A stretch of 64,000 nucleotides of DNA from Brevibacillus fortis (GTDB lineage Bacteria > Bacillota > Bacilli > Brevibacillales > Brevibacillaceae): the NCBI RefSeq assembly GCF_003013395.1, contig NZ_PXZM01000001.1:1-64000 (forward strand), written 5' to 3'. The notes beneath the pieces are model-generated. The model saw only the letters and a program-made list of their open reading frames with translations, searched no databases and had not been told where the DNA came from. Shown here one piece after another: positions 41,957 through 50,653 of this stretch (position 1 is its first letter; each line of letters begins with the position of its first letter). The position numbers and the translations under genes are program-made.

Positions 41957-42671
41957 AAGGAAGGCCCTTTTTCACCATTTTGTACCCGAGTCCCCTGACG
42001 TTTACTAAAAACTCCGGTTGCGCTGGATCGGGCTCGATGCGCTCCCGAATCCGGTGGATATGTACCATGATGGTGTTGTCGTCACGTAAGCTATTCACGC
42101 CCCATACTCGTTCATACAGCTCGCTTTTCGAAAATATCCGATTCGGATTTTTGCACAAAAATAGCAACAGTTGAAAAACAAGGGACGGGCAAGGAATGAC
42201 TTTTCCCTCTACTTGGAGCTCCCCTGCCGCTTCATAGACTTGAAAACGCCCAAAATCGAAGCCCCCATGAACGGTTGCTGTCGGTACGACTGGGTTCGGT
42301 TTGCGCGTACGGCGAAGCAATGCCTTGATGCGTGCGACGATTTCCATTGGGTTAAACGGCTTCGTCACGTAATCATCCCCGCCAACGGCAAATCCGGTCA
42401 GCTTGTCAAAATCGGTATCTCTCGCACTCAAGAACAAAATCGGCGCATCCGTCAGACGGCGGATGAATGGACATGCTTCTATGCCGCTCATGTTCGGAAG
42501 CGTTACGTCCAGAACGATCAGGTCATAGCTTTTTCGCTCGCATGCCCAGAGCGCCTCTTCGGACGTTTTCACTTTGTCGATCGAGTGGAATCCTTCTTTG
42601 TGCAGTACGGTCTCAAGCAATTGGAGAATGGCTTGCTCATCGTCCACGAGAAGGATAGCTGCATCTTTCAC
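41946..42671 (-). CDS. OmpR-family response regulator
   Basis: A 241-aa two-domain regulator: receiver (ILLVDDEQAILQLL, phospho-acceptor Asp in DLIVLDVTLPNMSG, KPFNPMEI) and C-terminal winged helix (FSKSELYERVWGVNSLRDDNTIMVHIHRIRERIEP, read in two blocks, ending VRGLGYKM). I place the start at GTG 42671, with GGAG upstream; another GTG two codons earlier is too close to that site. Cognate partner of the downstream kinase; likely acts on the divergent M23 gene. Confidence 0.92.
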   Translation of the reverse strand: MKDAAILLVDDEQAILQLLETVLHKEGFHSIDKVKTSEEALWACERKSYDLIVLDVTLPNMSGIEACPFIRRLTDAPILFLSARDTDFDKLTGFAVGGDDYVTKPFNPMEIVARIKALLRRTRKPNPVVPTATVHGGFDFGRFQVYEAAGELQVEGKVIPCPSLVFQLLLFLCKNPNRIFSKSELYERVWGVNSLRDDNTIMVHIHRIRERIEPDPAQPEFLVNVRGLGYKMVKKGLPYEY

Positions 42672-42870
42672 GATCACTTCGCTCCTTTTGCGCTTTTGCG
42701 TTATCCTCCATTTTATCATGCGCAGTGTCAGCGCGCGTCCGCAACAACCTTAACGGAATCATAATTTTGCGTGCGATCGATTTAAGCATCCTGTAAGCCA
42801 GCGTTTCATGTCCGATAAGAATGGCTTTCTATAATGGAGCTAGCGCTAAGAAAAAGATAGGAGTGGCGAC

Positions 42871-43860
42871 ATGAAAAAAGTATGGATTTCACTCGGTGTA
42901 GGAGCAATTCTTCTGACAGGATGTGCTACGCAATCAGAAGCAACCGCAATATCCTCTACTACTGAATCCCCCAAAAAGAAAGAAGAAGGGGCAAAAACGA
43001 TGACTGTTCAAGCAGAATCTTTTGTGCAAGCTCTCCATGACGGAAAAATAGAGGATGCATATGAGCAGAGTAGCTCGTCATTCAAACAGCAGGTTTCAAA
43101 AGCACAGTTTGTAGAAGGGTATGCCGCTTTTAGCAAGGGGTTGAAATCGTGGAATCACCATTCCCACACGTCCGTAAACGGCAGCTATTATGACACCTGG
43201 GTGGATCAGGACGCCAAACGGGGACTTGTCCTTGCGACGGATGAAAAAGGAATCATTACGGGCGTTTTATTAAAGCCGCTGCAAAGCTACCCTGACACCG
43301 ACAATGCTTTGACAAAGCTGGTGTACAGTGCACCCTTTACAGGTGAGTGGTATGTATCCTGGGGAGGTCAGAATGTCCTTTCGAACTATCACTACGAGGT
43401 GGAGAGCCAACGCTACGCATACGATCTGATTCAGATCAAAGACGGATTATCCTACAAAGGTGATCCTGCGAAAAACGAGAGCTACTTCGCATTCGGGCAA
43501 GAAATACTTGCACCGCAGGCAGGATCAGTTGTACATGTCGTCAACGATATCAAGGATAATGTCCCTGTCGGAGCGATGAACGCGCAGCAGCCTGCTGGCA
43601 ACGTCGTCATCCTCGATCATGGCAACGGAGAATTCAGCTACTTCGCCCATTTGAAGGAAGGCTCCGCTAAGGTGAAGGTTGGTGATCGTGTGCAAAAAGG
43701 CGATTTGCTTGGACTATGCGGCAACTCTGGTAATTCCAGCGAGCCTCATCTGCATTACCAGGTCTCTGACGGCAAAGATTTGTACAATAGCAAATCGATT
43801 CGCGTGCAATGGGAGAATGGATTGAATCCGCGTCAAGGTGACAGCATTCCCGCGAAGTAA
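42871..43860 (+). CDS. M23-family peptidase-like lipoprotein with DUF3887-like N-domain
   Basis: A 329-aa lipoprotein: lipobox LLTGCATQ, a Ser/Thr/Lys linker, an NTF2-like DUF3887 region (about 45-140), and a C-terminal M23/LytM domain with GNVVILDHGNGEFSYFAHL, GDRVQKGDLLGLCGNSGNSSEPHLHYQV. The HLHYQ zinc/catalytic motif is present, but the first motif reads QRYAYD where classical members have HxxxD, so the zinc-binding histidine may be missing there. It may cut peptidoglycan or act as a non-catalytic amidase activator. Divergent from the two-component genes. Confidence 0.87.
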   Translation: MKKVWISLGVGAILLTGCATQSEATAISSTTESPKKKEEGAKTMTVQAESFVQALHDGKIEDAYEQSSSSFKQQVSKAQFVEGYAAFSKGLKSWNHHSHTSVNGSYYDTWVDQDAKRGLVLATDEKGIITGVLLKPLQSYPDTDNALTKLVYSAPFTGEWYVSWGGQNVLSNYHYEVESQRYAYDLIQIKDGLSYKGDPAKNESYFAFGQEILAPQAGSVVHVVNDIKDNVPVGAMNAQQPAGNVVILDHGNGEFSYFAHLKEGSAKVKVGDRVQKGDLLGLCGNSGNSSEPHLHYQVSDGKDLYNSKSIRVQWENGLNPRQGDSIPAK

Positions 43861-43881
43861 AACGTATAGTTGTTCATCAGC

Positions 43882-43901
43882 GGCAGTCATCGCAGACTGC
43901 C
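43882..43901. terminator. Weak hairpin terminator
   Basis: GGCAGTC / GACTGCC with a six-base loop is followed by CTTTATTC on the plus strand, between the convergent M23 and DJ-1 genes. Confidence 0.5.
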
Positions 43902-43909
43902 ACTTTATT

Positions 43910-44509
43910 CTAGAGGACAATATCGTACTCCATTGTCTTGGCAGTCTGTTCTGCTACTTCCGCCCCTACTAATCGTTTGATGATATGGAAGGACATATTG
44001 ATACCTGCTGAGATTCCAGCAGATGTCACGATATTTCCTTCATCTATGAATTTTACCCCTTTTTGCACAATGACTTCAGGAAACTCCTTTTCCAGTCGTT
44101 CGAGACTTGCCCAATGGGTCGTTGCTTTTTTGCCTGTTAATAAACCTGCTTTTGCAAGTAAAAAGGCTCCTGTACAGACAGAAGCCATCAGCTCCACCTG
44201 CTGCATTTGCTCACGAATCCAATTGATCACTTGTTCATTATGTACTTCTCGTTCCCTTGCACCCACCCCACCTGGAATGATGAGAATATCAAAAACAGGC
44301 ATATTGTCAAAGCTGTAATCAGGTTGGACCTTCAGACCATTCAATGTTTGAATCATGTTCCCTTTTTCCGATACCGTTTTTACAAGAAAAGGTGTGTGGC
44401 TGTCATTTTCCATAGATGTGACCGAAAAAACTTCAAGCGGACCTGCAAAATCCAATACCTCTACATCGTCAAATATAAAAATTCCTACTCGCCATTGCTT
44501 GGACTCCAT
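43910..44509 (-). CDS. DJ-1/PfpI family protein (GlxA/isocyanide hydratase-like)
   Basis: A 199-aa class I glutamine-amidotransferase-like protein. It contains FIFDDVEVLDFAGPLEVFSV, IIPGGVGAREREV, the nucleophile elbow MASVCTGAFLLAKAGLL with its cysteine, and TTHWASLERLEKEFP. This is the group that also forms the N-terminal domain of GlxA-type AraC regulators; here no DNA-binding domain is attached. Possible activities are isocyanide hydratase or deglycase-like, unproven. The ATG at 44509 follows GGGGGAG. Confidence 0.87.
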   Translation of the reverse strand: MESKQWRVGIFIFDDVEVLDFAGPLEVFSVTSMENDSHTPFLVKTVSEKGNMIQTLNGLKVQPDYSFDNMPVFDILIIPGGVGAREREVHNEQVINWIREQMQQVELMASVCTGAFLLAKAGLLTGKKATTHWASLERLEKEFPEVIVQKGVKFIDEGNIVTSAGISAGINMSFHIIKRLVGAEVAEQTAKTMEYDIVL

Positions 44510-44644
44510 GTGGATCTCCCCCATTCGCCTTTTGGGTATATCTTACAACAACTCATTGTGGAACATCTCTTGTTTTTTTAGCTGTGAGAATCTGCTAGAG
44601 TCATGGTTAAGAAGATAAGAACGATGGAGGAGGTCCGCTGTCTG

Positions 44645-45352
44645 ATGAGTACCAGCCCGAATATTATAGAGGTAGCGTCCCTCATAGGAGAACCATCCCG
44701 CGTCTCCATCCTGGTCAGCCTGATGAACGGTAAGGCACTCCCTGCCAGTGAACTCGCACGAGCCGCAAAAGTCACCCCCCAAACGGCAAGCACGCATTTA
44801 GCAAAGCTGGTAGAAGGCGGTCTTCTAGTCAGCGAATCACACGGCAGACATCGCTACTATCGTCTGGCCAGCGCAGAAGTCGCCCATGCCTTGGAATCGT
44901 TAATGACCATCGCTGCACCTAAGCCAGTTCGTTCCTTGCGCGAGTCCGACCAATTGCGAGCCATCCGCTATGCTCGCACCTGCTACGATCATCTCGCAGG
45001 CGAAGTGGGCGTTGCCCTGACGCAGAAAATGCTGGAATTGCAGTTGATCGAGGCATCCGATCAAGACTACGTGCTCAGTGAAGCGGGAAAAACCAAGCTG
45101 CAATCACTCGGCGTGGACCTACAAGCCAAGCCGAAGAGCAGGCGTCGTTTTGCCCGTCCGTGTTTGGATTGGAGCGAGCGTCGCCACCACCTGGCAGGCA
45201 GTCTCGGTGCCTCTCTCACCAACCGGTTGTTTGAGCTTGGCTGGATCGAGCGAGTGCCAGGAGGGAGAGCTGTTCGTGTCACCTCGTTAGGCAGCACTGG
45301 ATTTATGACGGAGTTCGGGTTGCATGTAGTTGAATGCAAAAAGCACAGCTAG
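44645..45352 (+). CDS. ArsR-like winged-helix transcriptional regulator
   Basis: A 235-aa regulator. The N-terminal ArsR-type winged helix (IIEVASLIGEPSRVSILVSL, ASELARAAKVTPQTASTHLA, then GRHRYYRLA) is followed by about 140 residues with YARTCYDHLAGEVGVALTQKML and FARPCLDWSERRHHLAGSLG. This second part is typical of a subfamily annotated beside transporters; cysteines there could bind metal or sense redox. GGAGGAGG precedes the ATG at 45 bp after the frame opens. Its stop codon is inside a terminator shared with the convergent exporter gene. Confidence 0.87.
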   Translation: MSTSPNIIEVASLIGEPSRVSILVSLMNGKALPASELARAAKVTPQTASTHLAKLVEGGLLVSESHGRHRYYRLASAEVAHALESLMTIAAPKPVRSLRESDQLRAIRYARTCYDHLAGEVGVALTQKMLELQLIEASDQDYVLSEAGKTKLQSLGVDLQAKPKSRRRFARPCLDWSERRHHLAGSLGASLTNRLFELGWIERVPGGRAVRVTSLGSTGFMTEFGLHVVECKKHS

Positions 45353-45375
45353 CTACTCTGCTAGCTGTGCTTTTT
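45338..45375. terminator. Perfect bidirectional terminator overlapping two stop codons
   Basis: The 16-base stem AAAAAGCACAGCTAGC with its exact complement and a six-base loop contains the last codons of both convergent genes. The stop codons (45350-45352 plus strand, 45353-45355 minus strand) are directly adjacent. Coding sequence and terminator are therefore fused on both strands. Confidence 0.93.
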
Positions 45376-46240
45376 CACTTACTTGCCTTCGCGGAGCAAA
45401 CGTCCAATTCACGAGGAAAATCCCTGCGAAAATCAACAATCCGCCTATATACACATGCCATTGCACTACCTCACCGAGCAGCAACCACCCCGACAAAACA
45501 CCGAAGAACGGAGCAAGGAACAAGAATGCACTCGTCCTACCCGGATCTCTGTGATTCAACAAATAAAACCACGTCGCAAACTGCACAATGGAAGCCATGA
45601 TGGCGAGCCATAGGACGACGAACACAGCGGTCTGGGTTATAATCAGCTTCGGCGTTTCCAGCGTGAACCCCATGACCAAGAGAACAATTCCTCCGAACAG
45701 CATCTGATAGGCAGTCATCACCCACACGTTGAACCGAACTCCCCACTTTTTGACGAGAATCGTGGCCATTGACCACGCCAGGGCGGACCCGATGCCGAAC
45801 AACGTCCCCGTCTCCCATTGCAGATGGAAGCCAAGCGTGATGAACACCCCAACCAGTCCAATCAGAACGCCCATCCATTGCGTCAGCCGATAAGATATTC
45901 CGAGAAACAACGTTCCCCATATAACCACGAGCAGTGGGTTCATAAACGTCAGGATCGAGGATTCACCCGCTGTAATCGTACGCAGACTCAAAAAGATACA
46001 CCCCATAACGGCGGCTGTCTGCAAAAATCCGATCAAACACAGCTTCCCCCAGTCCCTCACCGACTTCGGGAGCGGCTTTTTCCATACCCACGCTGCCATG
46101 ATCAGTCCTGCCAACGTAAAACGCAGTCCTACCAGCAGCAATGGTGAAAAATATGCCAATCCAATCTTTCCTACCGCAAATGACGAGCCCATCAATGATG
46201 TCGTCACGACGACAAGGATGCCGAACAAAATTCGATTCAT
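45353..46240 (-). CDS. EamA/DMT family exporter
   Basis: A 295-aa ten-helix transporter with two EamA halves (SSFAVGKIGLAYFSPLLLVG and SALAWSMATILVKKWGVRF). The ATG at 46240 follows GGGGGAAC; the long upstream frame extension is non-coding. It lies 95 bases downstream of the biosynthetic operon 46336-52817 in the same direction, with no clear terminator between them. It is therefore a candidate exporter for the product or an associated metabolite (inference). Confidence 0.85.
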   Translation of the reverse strand: MNRILFGILVVVTTSLMGSSFAVGKIGLAYFSPLLLVGLRFTLAGLIMAAWVWKKPLPKSVRDWGKLCLIGFLQTAAVMGCIFLSLRTITAGESSILTFMNPLLVVIWGTLFLGISYRLTQWMGVLIGLVGVFITLGFHLQWETGTLFGIGSALAWSMATILVKKWGVRFNVWVMTAYQMLFGGIVLLVMGFTLETPKLIITQTAVFVVLWLAIMASIVQFATWFYLLNHRDPGRTSAFLFLAPFFGVLSGWLLLGEVVQWHVYIGGLLIFAGIFLVNWTFAPRRQVSEKAQLAE

Positions 46241-46335
46241 TGCGTTGTTCCCCCGTTTCAGGCAAGCTACTTGTTTCTTCTTACATGTAGTGTACCTGAC
46301 GGTTAGTTCGATGAGTGTCGAAGTGTCAGATGCTT

Positions 46336-47502
46336 TTATAGTTGGTACTTCTCCACCATCTTGATCCCAATTTGATTCAGCAAAACAGCGAGCACCTTCC
46401 AGACCGATTGACGATAAAACGGCAAATGTTTGACATACACCGCTGTATATTCGGGTTCCCCCTCGGCTCCTCTGTCCGCTTTGAATGCGCCTACGCCTGC
46501 ACTTTGATGAAGCAGGATGCCTTTTCTCTCTGCTTCTTGTACCAATAGACACGACAACATCCGATACAGCCCGGTCTCTTTGGGGAGAGTCGTATCATAG
46601 CCAAATAGCGGTGTCGTCATCACACCTTTTCGCTCAAAGTAGCCCAAAATGCCGTCCAGTCGCCCGTCTTTTTCCAAGCCGATGAGGGTCAATGTCTTCT
46701 TTTGTATCGCTAGTCGGACGAACTCCACCGAAAATTGTGGATTATGCTGGGAGTATTTATCCAGATATAGCGCGTTATATAAAGCAACGATTCGCTCGAC
46801 ATGCTGTTCTCCCATTTCCTCATGACGTAGGATGCGATAGCCGGATTTGGCAAGCATTTTCCGATCGCGACTGAGCGTATTGCGGACCCGCCACTTGCCC
46901 TGCGCTGGCCAATCGGGGTGGAACAGGTAGACGTAGCGGCTGGGAACCATCAGATAGCCCTTCTCTACGAGTCCTTTGTGGAAATCTGGATACAGCCTGC
47001 GACAAACAGATCGAAACGCGATGATATGGCCGGGGAACTTTTTCACGCAGCCCTCCGTGATCATCTTCACTTCATCTGCATTCACATCATGATACAGATT
47101 CGTCGATAACAGCCAATTGTTGACGATGACCATTTTGTTGCATTGGCTTTTTTTCATCCAGCGTCCAAGCCCTGTCAGAACCGTCGACAATACGCGCCGG
47201 AGCAGCCTCGAATCGAGCATGCCCAGCTCTTCCTTCGCATACGTCACGTAATGGGTAAACACCGAACTGACATACGAATTGTCGTACTCGGTATCGTTCA
47301 CCGTTACGGGCATGATCCTATCGCCTACACGGAGTGCATGTATCTTCGTCTGTACGTTTTGCACATAACGGGATGGCTGTTCCGTCATCATGGGCAACAA
47401 GTAGCTTTTGACGTAGTCGTCATCCTGCGCTTGTTCCCAAGGGATGTCCCCCTTAGAGGCCTCTTCATACCATTCAATCACTTGCCTGTTCACCTTGAAC
47501 AA
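46336..47502 (-). CDS. GNAT-like acyltransferase of the biosynthetic operon
   Basis: A 388-aa protein without signal peptide or membrane segments. The second half (about residues 215-350: YRILRHEEMGEQHVERIVALY, LTLIGLEKDGRLDGILGYFERKG, GLYRMLSCLLVQEAERKGI) has the layout of a GNAT/FemX-like acyl-transfer domain. The first half is unassigned. The frame opens at TTG 47502, overlapping the adenylation gene by 29 bases, so translation is coupled. It may move an acyl or aminoacyl group made by the adjacent enzymes. No close family recognised. Confidence 0.6.
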   Translation of the reverse strand: MFKVNRQVIEWYEEASKGDIPWEQAQDDDYVKSYLLPMMTEQPSRYVQNVQTKIHALRVGDRIMPVTVNDTEYDNSYVSSVFTHYVTYAKEELGMLDSRLLRRVLSTVLTGLGRWMKKSQCNKMVIVNNWLLSTNLYHDVNADEVKMITEGCVKKFPGHIIAFRSVCRRLYPDFHKGLVEKGYLMVPSRYVYLFHPDWPAQGKWRVRNTLSRDRKMLAKSGYRILRHEEMGEQHVERIVALYNALYLDKYSQHNPQFSVEFVRLAIQKKTLTLIGLEKDGRLDGILGYFERKGVMTTPLFGYDTTLPKETGLYRMLSCLLVQEAERKGILLHQSAGVGAFKADRGAEGEPEYTAVYVKHLPFYRQSVWKVLAVLLNQIGIKMVEKYQL

Positions 47503-48808
47503 ACATCCTCTCTACGCGCCGCAATTTTTTCGTACCGAGATTCAACTGGTACGGCGCAAACACAATCGCAGGCAATTGTCCTTGCTGATCGGCAATGACT
47601 CGTTCAAGACTTTGGCGCACTCGCTCCTGCTCTCGCTTGGACGGTCCTTCCCCATCCTTCATGAGTAGTGCTACCTCTACTTGCTCATGACTGAGCTGCC
47701 GTACCGTATACTCTTCAATCGCATCAGACGAGGTAATGACCGCACGACGGATGAAATCGGGAAAGACCGATATCCATCTCGCTTCGTTTTCATGGCGAAA
47801 TACAAACAGATCATCTGCCCTGCCCTCAATCGATTCCAGCGCCATAAACACAGAGCCGCACGGACATGGCGTACGCTTTTCCGTTAAAATGTCGTTCAAA
47901 CGATAACGGATAATCGGCTGTGTCGTCCGGGAAAAGTCTGTGATGATCGGAAAGAACCTCTCCTTTTGCTCATCGAGATACTCCTTTTCCACCACCACAA
48001 GGTCTTCATTGACATGCAACGTCCCGTGAGAGCAGCTCACGGCAAGCAGCCCTTCCGTGCACTGATATATTTGATGCACAACCTGCCCGAACACTTCTGC
48101 GATGTACGTTTGATCCAACGGGTCCAGCACTTCCGCCACCGAGATCACCTTGGTCGGAGATACCCGCAATTTCCCTTGACGCTGAGCCGTCGCAAGCATT
48201 CGCAACATCGAGGCTGGCGCAACCAACACTGTCGGCTGATACTGATTCAGGTGATCAAGGTGCTGATCGAGCGGTATTTGCAAATCGAAGAACGAGAATT
48301 GAATGCGCCGCCTGTTGACCGCCGTGTACAGGTTGCTGTTCGCTCGCAAGAAAAAAGCAATCCGATGCGTAGACCAGAGCGGACCAGGCAATGCTTTTGC
48401 CAAAATCACGCCCGCCCACTTCGCTTGCTCCTGCGGCCCTACGAGAAAAAGCCCACGATTGCCAGATGTTCCAGAGGATAAGCCTACGGTCACGCCGTTT
48501 AATTGGGGAGTGAAATCGCGGGTCGATTCTGCTTTCAGCGCAATCGCAAACGCTTCTTCCTTCTTGACCCCGCACGTATTCAGCTCGTCAAAATGGTCCA
48601 TCATGTGCTTTTTATCAATCGGCTCCATCTGTCTCCATTGTTCTTGTGCTCCCATTCTCTTTCGGTAAAAAGGAGAGGCTGGCAAAATGCGAGACAGCAT
48701 CGCTCTGACCTGCTCTTCTTGCCATTTCACCAGCTGCTCACGCGTGGAAAACCGACGGGCAAGCCACTTCGTTTTTACATACTGCTTCAAGAGGGTCATG
48801 ATCTCCAT
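47474..48808 (-). CDS. Adenylate-forming enzyme, CoF390-synthetase/PaaK-like
   Basis: A 444-aa ANL-superfamily enzyme expected to activate a carboxylate as acyl-AMP. Visible motifs are the P-loop-like VGLSSGTSGNRGLF, YQCTEGLLAVSC (A5-like), IIRYRLNDILTEK (A7/A8-like, with the ribose-binding Asp) and a zinc-ribbon-like CPCGS. It belongs to the group annotated 'putative adenylate-forming enzyme' related to coenzyme F390 synthetase. ATG follows GAGGAGAG. It overlaps both neighbours (13 bases upstream, 29 downstream). The substrate is unknown, perhaps the acyl product of the KAS III enzyme. Confidence 0.82.
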   Translation of the reverse strand: MEIMTLLKQYVKTKWLARRFSTREQLVKWQEEQVRAMLSRILPASPFYRKRMGAQEQWRQMEPIDKKHMMDHFDELNTCGVKKEEAFAIALKAESTRDFTPQLNGVTVGLSSGTSGNRGLFLVGPQEQAKWAGVILAKALPGPLWSTHRIAFFLRANSNLYTAVNRRRIQFSFFDLQIPLDQHLDHLNQYQPTVLVAPASMLRMLATAQRQGKLRVSPTKVISVAEVLDPLDQTYIAEVFGQVVHQIYQCTEGLLAVSCSHGTLHVNEDLVVVEKEYLDEQKERFFPIITDFSRTTQPIIRYRLNDILTEKRTPCPCGSVFMALESIEGRADDLFVFRHENEARWISVFPDFIRRAVITSSDAIEEYTVRQLSHEQVEVALLMKDGEGPSKREQERVRQSLERVIADQQGQLPAIVFAPYQLNLGTKKLRRVERMFVQGEQASD

Positions 48809-49647
48809 GTAAACTCTCCTCTGCTGGCCTGCCAGACTTCCCCGCAGTGTGTCGGCATGATTTTCATGTCGGGACGCTGGCTGGACAGCACATGCAGCTT
48901 GTGCAAATGCGAACGATACGCCTGTCGATCCGCCATGATCAACCTAGCCAAAGGATGAGGCAACAGGTTGCCACGATAGGCTTCACTTGACCAAGCGGCA
49001 TCCGCGCATAAAAACACATCCCCATGATCCCGATCGCGCAGGAACACACCAAACTGCCCGATTGCATGTCCGTTCAGATCGACGATGTACAAGCTCTGAT
49101 CCCCAAACAAATCGTAGCCTTCGTCGTATGGCGCGTAAGCTTCTGGCAATGCCACCAGCCCTCCGCGATCAAGGAAAATCACCCGTTCTTCGAAATCGTC
49201 AGGCATCAAATCAGGCAAGTACGCCTCCCTAAGCGCCGCCCACCCCGTTTTTCCCTTCACGTGGTTATAGGCGCTCTCAAAGCAATATAGTCTCGCATGT
49301 GGAAAATCCCGCAAGCCACCGAGATGATCCGCATGAAAATGGGAAATGAGAATTCCCGCTATGTCTGTCGTTTTGATTCCACGCGCTGCGAGCTGCTCAG
49401 AAATGCTCTCGTGTGCCTCCGAGAATACGGGCGTTATTTTGCCGTACAGCGAATAAGGAAGCTTGCTCGTGGCTTCAAAAAAGCGCTGCGAATAGCCCGT
49501 ATCAAAGAGTAGCAAGCCGTGGACGGGGTGCTCGATGAGTCCTGCGATGGCGTGGAACGGAATGTTTTTCATCCGTCCGCCTTTTCGCGAAAACATCTCG
49601 AGCTGCTTGCAGTAGCCTGTGTCTATCAGCGTCAATTTAACGTCCAT
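48796..49647 (-). CDS. Metallo-beta-lactamase-fold hydrolase
   Basis: A 283-aa MBL-fold protein with the metal motif HFHADH at residues 103-108 and GLLLFDTGYS near 44-53, resembling N-acyl homoserine lactonases and other AHL-lactonase-like hydrolases. It probably hydrolyses a lactone or thioester in this pathway. The ATG at 49647 follows GGTGGAGG and overlaps the epimerase gene by 11 bases. Its 3' end overlaps the adenylation gene. Quorum-quenching activity is possible but not supported by context. Confidence 0.87.
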   Translation of the reverse strand: MDVKLTLIDTGYCKQLEMFSRKGGRMKNIPFHAIAGLIEHPVHGLLLFDTGYSQRFFEATSKLPYSLYGKITPVFSEAHESISEQLAARGIKTTDIAGILISHFHADHLGGLRDFPHARLYCFESAYNHVKGKTGWAALREAYLPDLMPDDFEERVIFLDRGGLVALPEAYAPYDEGYDLFGDQSLYIVDLNGHAIGQFGVFLRDRDHGDVFLCADAAWSSEAYRGNLLPHPLARLIMADRQAYRSHLHKLHVLSSQRPDMKIMPTHCGEVWQASRGEFTWRS

Positions 49648-50638
49648 CGTGCATCCTCCACCAATCTGTAAACGTCTCGATGCCACGGGCAATGCTCACC
49701 CGTGGTTCATAACCCAGATCGCGCTTTGCCTTGGAGATATCCAAGGTTTGTGATTTGGCGAGTACGCCTACCGAGTAACGTGTCAAAACCGGCTCGCGAT
49801 AGCCCAAAACGGTCTTGGAGAGTGCCTCCAGCACCCAAGCTGCCGCATACGCCTTCCAATAGGGCAGCTCGCGTGTTTTCAACGGAACTCCCAAGCGACG
49901 AAACACATCTGACAACACCTCAATCATCGTCACTGGCTCCCCGTTTGTAATGTTGTAAGCCTGTCCCAATGTGTGCGCTGGAGAATCCATGCACAAGATC
50001 AACGCGTCCACGACATTTTCCACATAGGTCAAATCAACGATCGCCTTGCCACCGTCGATAAGCGGAACGAATTTCTTTTCATTGGCGCGAATCAGTCTGG
50101 GAAGAATCGCATTGTCCCCTGGGCCAAACAAGGCCCGAGGACGAATCGTTATCGTCGGAAGCCCTGCAAGAAATGCCTTGTCGACTTCCAGCTCCGCCTG
50201 ATATTTGGTCTGTGCGTATGTATTGGCAAACCGTACGGGCATCGGCTCATCTTCGCGGATTCCCAGCTTGTCGTCAAAAGCAAAATAAATACTCGGCGTC
50301 GACACATGAACCAGCCGCTGGATGCCATGTTGCTGGCAGCCCTCGATGACATGAATCGTTCCTGTGACATTCGTCTCGTACATGTCATGGTACGTTCCCC
50401 ACGGGGAGGAAAAAGCAGCCGCGTGATGCACGATGTCCTGATCGCGGCAAGCCTTCCACATGGCTTCTCTGTCTCTTAGATCTGCCCGAAGGAATCGAAT
50501 GCCTCGCTCTTGCAAAAGACGGCCGATCTGCTCGTCTCGTCCTTGCGCTGTCACCTCATAGCCCATTTCATGCAGTCGCGTAGCCAGCTTCTGTCCGAGA
50601 AACCCCGTCGCCCCTGTTACTAGAACTCGCTTGTTCAT
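49637..50638 (-). CDS. NAD-dependent epimerase/dehydratase (3-beta-HSD/OleD-like)
   Basis: A 333-aa extended SDR. The cofactor motif GATGFLGQ is at 9-16 and the catalytic Y141-K145 pair at YAQTK. The sequence DIVHHAAAFSSPWGTYHDMYETNVTGT and the RPRALFGPGDNAILPRLI block recall 3-beta-hydroxysteroid-dehydrogenase-like enzymes, including OleD, which reduces beta-keto acids in olefin/beta-lactone biosynthesis. Beside a KAS III this would give a beta-hydroxy product (inference). ATG follows GTGAGGAAG; 15 bases from the ATP-grasp gene. Confidence 0.87.
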   Translation of the reverse strand: MNKRVLVTGATGFLGQKLATRLHEMGYEVTAQGRDEQIGRLLQERGIRFLRADLRDREAMWKACRDQDIVHHAAAFSSPWGTYHDMYETNVTGTIHVIEGCQQHGIQRLVHVSTPSIYFAFDDKLGIREDEPMPVRFANTYAQTKYQAELEVDKAFLAGLPTITIRPRALFGPGDNAILPRLIRANEKKFVPLIDGGKAIVDLTYVENVVDALILCMDSPAHTLGQAYNITNGEPVTMIEVLSDVFRRLGVPLKTRELPYWKAYAAAWVLEALSKTVLGYREPVLTRYSVGVLAKSQTLDISKAKRDLGYEPRVSIARGIETFTDWWRMHDGR

Positions 50639-50653
50639 TTCTTCCTCACGTCC

